8,890 nucleotides of DNA from Gammaproteobacteria bacterium (GTDB lineage Bacteria > Pseudomonadota > Gammaproteobacteria > UBA6429 > Thiohalophilaceae), in contig JAOULB010000059.1 of assembly GCA_029882235.1 (NCBI GenBank), forward strand, positions 1-8,890, written 5' to 3'. Each line of letters opens with the position of its first letter. The first letter of the stretch is position 1. Under the pieces are notes generated by a model that was given only the letters and a program-made list of their open reading frames with translations, did no database searches and was not told the DNA's origin. Both the position numbers and the translations under genes were made by a program. Below, one piece after another: positions 6,437 through 8,890 of this stretch.

Positions 6437-7192
6437 TTAAAGATTCACTCTTACTGTGCCAGGGCCTACTACTTCACCCTGGAGATCACGTTTACTCCGT
6501 ACATTACGTATGCGTATAGACTGTCCACGAAAACCATCCATCATTGCCTTACCTTTTACCCGGATTGTAATGCCCTGGGACTCAGCAAGGATGGTAATTA
6601 ATTCACCACGTTTGACCATATGCCTTTGTTTGACAAAACTTGACTGTAAAATACTACCCTGAGCAAGGCTCCGACGTAACCGCATACCTTCAAGTTGTTC
6701 AATCGAGGTATAGTAATTACTATTGACCCGCGATAGATCACGTTTCGCGACAGCAAGGTCACTCTTATGCAGCACAGCCCCTCGAGCTAATGCACGCTTA
6801 CTGACAACGGTTTCACCAAATATACGAATGTTTACCGGGAGGTAGATCGTCCAGCCTTTGGCACCTATACAACGTATACCAACACTTGTTACCCCTGATT
6901 TTCTGGCCCCGACCGGGTAGAAGGTTTCGAGCCGTTGCTCACAGGCGGATAACTGCAGATGCGGATCAATTTTTCCAACCTGAGTATTAATTGAGTATGA
7001 TTTTGGGAATTGCTGTTTCACAAATTGTTCAATATTTTGCCTTATTTCGTCATGTTCCTGCATGATTGTCTGCTGAGCATTTACTGAGGTAGTAAAAGTC
7101 ATACCCAGACAAAATACAGAACAACTGAAAATTAGGGTACACCGGTGAATTTTGTTCACCAAAACTGACAATAATGACCTTTGTCTGTTCAT
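6437..7192 (-). CDS. flgA: Flagellar P-ring assembly chaperone FlgA
   Basis: A periplasmic protein that helps FlgI assemble into the P ring around the flagellar rod. The 251-residue product begins with a Sec signal peptide: basic n-region to about residue 18, hydrophobic core 19-36, probable cleavage after Val-Asn-Ala at 39. An N-terminal domain follows with cysteines 84 and 108 (SACEQR and GIRCIGAKGW), likely a disulfide pair. The SAF domain (about 126-187) and a C-terminal beta domain ending near VVGPGTVRVNL are both recognisable. The ATG at 7192 has TGAGG (7205-7201) eight bases upstream. The gene is read divergently from cheV. A sigma-54 promoter and a FleQ-like box lie upstream, and flgM follows in the same direction. 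Confidence 0.95.
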   Translation of the reverse strand: MNRQRSLLSVLVNKIHRCTLIFSCSVFCLGMTFTTSVNAQQTIMQEHDEIRQNIEQFVKQQFPKSYSINTQVGKIDPHLQLSACEQRLETFYPVGARKSGVTSVGIRCIGAKGWTIYLPVNIRIFGETVVSKRALARGAVLHKSDLAVAKRDLSRVNSNYYTSIEQLEGMRLRRSLAQGSILQSSFVKQRHMVKRGELITILAESQGITIRVKGKAMMDGFRGQSIRIRNVRSKRDLQGEVVGPGTVRVNL

Positions 7193-7206
7193 AATACCGT
7201 CCTCAA

Positions 7207-7220
7207 GTCAAAATATTGAC
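7207..7220 (-). promoter_or_regulatory. FleQ-type binding site in the flgA leader
   Basis: Minus-strand GTCAATATTTTGAC matches the published Pseudomonas FleQ consensus GTCAATAAATTGAC at 12 of 14 positions, with both GTCAA/TTGAC arms perfect. It lies directly before the flgA Shine-Dalgarno and about 130 bases downstream of the sigma-54 promoter. Jyot, Dasgupta and Ramphal (2002) reported FleQ enhancer sites downstream of RpoN promoters in P. aeruginosa. fleQ itself is not in the window, so its presence in this genome is inferred. Confidence 0.6.
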
Positions 7221-7227
7221 TTTCTTG

Positions 7228-7246
7228 CAAACCCTGCCGGGGTTTG
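7228..7246. other. Stable inverted repeat in the flgA 5' leader
   Basis: CAAACCC-TGCCG-GGGTTTG is a perfect 7-bp stem with a five-base loop. In the flgA transcript it would fold just upstream of the FleQ-like repeat and ribosome binding site. No long U tract follows on the minus strand, so it is more likely leader structure than a terminator. Its function is unknown. Confidence 0.5.
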
Positions 7247-7310
7247 GTTTAACTCTATGATATTTATGTTAATTCAAAGTAATTCCATTCATATTTTAAG
7301 CTAAATTACG

Positions 7311-7328
7311 TGGTGAACTGATTCACCA
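7311..7328. repeat. 18-bp palindrome TGGTGAA-N4-TTCACCA
   Basis: Seven-base perfect arms flank CTGA, in the flgA-cheV gap just downstream of the predicted sigma-54 start (about +11 to +28). The layout GTnAA-N4-TTnAC equals that of the FleQ box, with C/G exchanged at the third arm base. A similar repeat, GGTGAA-N5-TTCACC, lies at 7144-7160 inside early flgA. It is an operator candidate or a leader hairpin. Confidence 0.5.
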
Positions 7329-7349
7329 GACTATCTTGCCAGTGGAATT

Positions 7350-7365
7350 TGCAAGAGACATGCCA
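7350..7365 (-). promoter_or_regulatory. Sigma-54 (RpoN) promoter of flgA
   Basis: Minus-strand TGGCATGTCTCTTGCA matches the consensus TGGCACGNNNNTTGCW at all defined positions but one, with the obligatory GG and GC at correct spacing. Transcription would start near 7339, leaving a leader of roughly 147 bases before flgA. Sigma-54 promoters need an enhancer-binding protein, and the FleQ-like box downstream is a fitting partner. Confidence 0.8.
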
Positions 7366-7376
7366 TGAATTCATGG
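7363..7376. repeat. Perfect 14-bp palindrome between divergent flgA and cheV promoters
   Basis: CCATGAATTCATGG reads the same on both strands with no spacer. It overlaps the -24 end of the flgA sigma-54 promoter and stops two bases before the putative cheV -35. A protein bound here would touch both promoters. I do not recognise the site as that of a known regulator. Confidence 0.5.
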
Positions 7377-7377
7377 T

Positions 7378-7405
7378 TCAAGAGGCCGTGAATTTGAGCC
7401 GATAA
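7378..7405 (+). promoter_or_regulatory. Sigma-28 (FliA) promoter of cheV
   Basis: GCCGATAA at 7398-7405 is a perfect FliA -10. TCAAG at 7378-7382 is a partial -35 (TAAAG expected), with one extra base of spacing. Transcription would start near 7412, before the cheV Shine-Dalgarno at 7438-7441. An A/T-rich stretch TATATA (7418-7423) could serve a sigma-70 promoter instead. Confidence 0.65.
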
Positions 7406-7447
7406 GGGTTGAAGCATTATATATACCTTTAATAGACGGAGACGAAA

Positions 7448-8374
7448 ATGGCAGGTCTGCTCGATGGTGTCGACCAACGAACCCGGCTCGCGGGTGAAAA
7501 TCGGATGGAGCTTCTGCTGTTCACGCTGGGGAGTGCGCAAAAATTTGGTATTAATGTGTTCAAGGTGCAGGAAGTCATTCAATGTCCGAGCCTGACACGT
7601 GTAGCGCATTCGAATCCAGTTGTTCGTGGTATTACAAATATTCGTGGTAAAACAATCCCAGTGATGGATTTGGCAAAGGCGATTGGCAAAGAGGCTATTG
7701 AGAACATCGATGAAAGTTTCGTCATCGTCGCTGAGTTTAACCAAAGCGTACAGGGTTTTCTCGTCGGGGGTGTCGATAGAATCGTTAATATGAAATGGGA
7801 AGACATCCAGCCGCCGCCAGCCGGTTTGGGCAAGAATAATTTTATGACGGCGGTGACGAAAGTCGATGATGAAATTGTTGAAATCGTCGATGTCGAAAAA
7901 ATACTTGCTGACCTTATTCAGGTCTCTGTAGAAGTCAGCGAAGAAACAGCTGCAGTGACACAACGCGAGGCGCGTCCATGGCGTGTTATGATTGTGGATG
8001 ACTCTTCAGTTGCGAGAAAACAGATTCAACGCACACTGGAACAAATGCACATAGAAACAGTCCAGGCGAAAAATGGTAAAGAAGGATTAATGATGTTGCA
8101 GGAAATGGCAGCAGAAACCAATCAGATAACTGATAAAATTGATGTTGTCATTTCTGATGTCGAGATGCCAGAAATGGATGGGTATACCTTAACTATCGAA
8201 GTTAGAAAAGATGACCGATTAAAAGATGTACCGATAATTTTACACACCTCCTTGAGTGGGCAATTTAATCTAGGTATGGTGAAACAGGTTGGTGCCAATA
8301 GTTTCATCCCAAAGTTTGGCGCAGAGACTTTAGCGGCAGAAGTAAAATCATTTTTAACCATGCAGGATGAATGA
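7448..8374 (+). CDS. cheV: Chemotaxis coupling protein CheV (CheW domain plus receiver)
   Basis: A cytoplasmic scaffold that couples chemoreceptors to the kinase CheA and can itself be phosphorylated, tuning the signal. The 308-residue protein has an N-terminal CheW-like domain (about 15-160) and a C-terminal response-regulator receiver (about 178-304). The receiver keeps every catalytic residue: acidic pair Asp184-Asp185, phosphoacceptor Asp237 (VISDVEMPEMDG), Thr267 (LHTSLSG) and Lys289 (PKFG). The linker (about 160-177) is rich in Glu, Val and Thr. The ATG has CGGAG six bases upstream. It is read divergently from flgA, with cheR 86 bases downstream, as in Pseudomonas. Its transcription is probably FliA-dependent. 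Confidence 0.97.
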   Translation: MAGLLDGVDQRTRLAGENRMELLLFTLGSAQKFGINVFKVQEVIQCPSLTRVAHSNPVVRGITNIRGKTIPVMDLAKAIGKEAIENIDESFVIVAEFNQSVQGFLVGGVDRIVNMKWEDIQPPPAGLGKNNFMTAVTKVDDEIVEIVDVEKILADLIQVSVEVSEETAAVTQREARPWRVMIVDDSSVARKQIQRTLEQMHIETVQAKNGKEGLMMLQEMAAETNQITDKIDVVISDVEMPEMDGYTLTIEVRKDDRLKDVPIILHTSLSGQFNLGMVKQVGANSFIPKFGAETLAAEVKSFLTMQDE

Positions 8375-8392
8375 AATCATCTTTTCTGTTTC

Positions 8393-8416
8393 GCGCAAGA
8401 GAGATAATGTTTGCGC
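8393..8416 (+). other. Inverted repeat in the cheV-cheR gap
   Basis: GCGCAA (8393-8398) and TTGCGC (8411-8416) are perfect complements around a 12-base loop. An A/T-rich repeat, ATAAAT-TTTA-ATTTAT, follows at about 8425-8440. Neither is followed by a run of T close enough for a good intrinsic terminator. They may lower expression of cheR relative to cheV or stabilise the cheV 3' end. Confidence 0.4.
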
Positions 8417-8460
8417 ATTAGCTCATAAATTTTAATTTATAAAAATAAAGACGGATAATA

Positions 8461-8890
8461 GTGACAGACGAGGTTCTCGCAAAGGAGCAGTATGATGAGT
8501 TCAGATTCTTCCTCGAAGAAGCCTGTGGTATTGTCCTTGGAGAAAATAAACATTATCTGGTAACCAGCCGACTAAATCGTTTAACGAAAGAGTTTTCCTT
8601 TCCCAATATCAGCACAATGCTAGATACCTTGAAGCTAGGTGCAAATAAAAATTTGAAAGAACGCATTATTGATGCGATGACCACGAATGAAACAAGCTGG
8701 TTTCGCGATACCTATCCGTATGAAATCTTACGACAGGAATTATTACCCGAACTTGCGAAGAAAAATCTGGGTGCTCTTAGAATATGGTCTGCCGCATGTT
8801 CAACGGGGCAGGAAGCTTATTCAACAAGTATGATTCTTTCAGAATTCCAGGCTTCGAACCCAGGCTCTTTACCCAGCTTTATTGAAATTG
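8461..8890 (+). CDS. cheR: Chemotaxis receptor methyltransferase CheR, 3' end cut off by the window
   Basis: Transfers methyl groups from S-adenosylmethionine to glutamates of chemoreceptors, the adaptation step of chemotaxis. The first 143 residues are visible. The N-terminal helical CheR domain (about 8-75) contains CGIVLGENKHYLVTSRL. The junction motif MTTNETSWFRD lies at 73-83. The SAM-binding motif IWSAACSTGQEAYS lies at 108-121. The full family length is about 270-290 residues, so roughly half is missing. The start is a GTG at 8461: a TAA lies in frame 15 bases upstream and no ATG intervenes. The Shine-Dalgarno is poor (CGGA, 8452-8455), so translation may be weak. It probably shares the cheV transcript. 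Confidence 0.96.
   Translation, partial: MTDEVLAKEQYDEFRFFLEEACGIVLGENKHYLVTSRLNRLTKEFSFPNISTMLDTLKLGANKNLKERIIDAMTTNETSWFRDTYPYEILRQELLPELAKKNLGALRIWSAACSTGQEAYSTSMILSEFQASNPGSLPSFIEI

Noticed and set aside
7226..7239. Second sigma-54-like site on the minus strand (CGGCAGGGTTTGCA)
   Set aside because: GG and GC are separated by eight rather than ten bases, which abolishes sigma-54 promoter function; it is part of the 7228-7246 hairpin.
7331..7963. Minus-strand 210-codon frame opposite cheV
   Set aside because: It is antisense to the CheW domain of cheV and spans the promoter region; the long open frame arises from cheV codon bias, with no family resemblance.
1..8890. A novel multi-gene, defence or mobile system
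   Set aside because: Every substantial gene belongs to a well-known housekeeping or flagellar/chemotaxis family in a familiar order. No transposase, integrase, CRISPR repeat or toxin-antitoxin pair is seen.

Overview
The window reads as an ordinary chromosomal segment of a polarly flagellated gammaproteobacterium. The gene order alaS-lysC-csrA followed by serine and arginine tRNA genes, then flgZ-flgN-flgM-flgA opposite cheV-cheR, resembles the arrangement in Pseudomonas and related orders. The genus cannot be told from the sequence alone. I see no mobile element, CRISPR array, prophage gene or compositional break.

Layout: positions 1-4241 (plus strand) carry the truncated alanyl-tRNA synthetase gene, the aspartate kinase gene lysC and the small regulator gene csrA. 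Positions 4242-4704 hold tRNA-Ser(GCT) and tRNA-Arg(ACG) on the plus strand and tRNA-Arg(CCT) on the minus strand. A perfect A/T-flanked hairpin between the two arginine tRNAs can stop transcription from both sides. Positions 4753-7192 (minus strand) carry a flagellar cluster transcribed in the order flgA (P-ring chaperone), flgM (anti-sigma-28), flgN (hook-junction export chaperone) and flgZ (PilZ-type c-di-GMP flagellar brake). Positions 7448-8890 (plus strand) carry cheV and the start of cheR, which encode a chemotaxis coupling/adaptation protein and the receptor methyltransferase.

The most informative non-coding part is the 255-base divergent gap between flgA and cheV. On the minus strand toward flgA it holds a near-consensus sigma-54 promoter. 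A 14-bp palindrome matching the Pseudomonas FleQ box lies downstream of that promoter, beside the flgA ribosome binding site. On the plus strand toward cheV it holds a sigma-28 (FliA) type -10 element. A perfect 14-bp palindrome lies between the two back-to-back promoters, and two further inverted repeats fall in the flgA leader. A well-matched sigma-28 promoter precedes flgM. This fits the tiered flagellar scheme: FleQ/sigma-54 drives early genes such as flgA, and sigma-28 drives late genes such as flgM, cheV and cheR.

Two translational signals also stand out. lysC contains an internal Shine-Dalgarno and ATG positioned to make the separate regulatory beta subunit known from other aspartate kinases. 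The csrA leader has a short hairpin with GGA in its loop, and further GGA motifs including one in the Shine-Dalgarno, as expected for autoregulation by CsrA. No previously undescribed multi-gene system is evident; the points of interest are regulatory.
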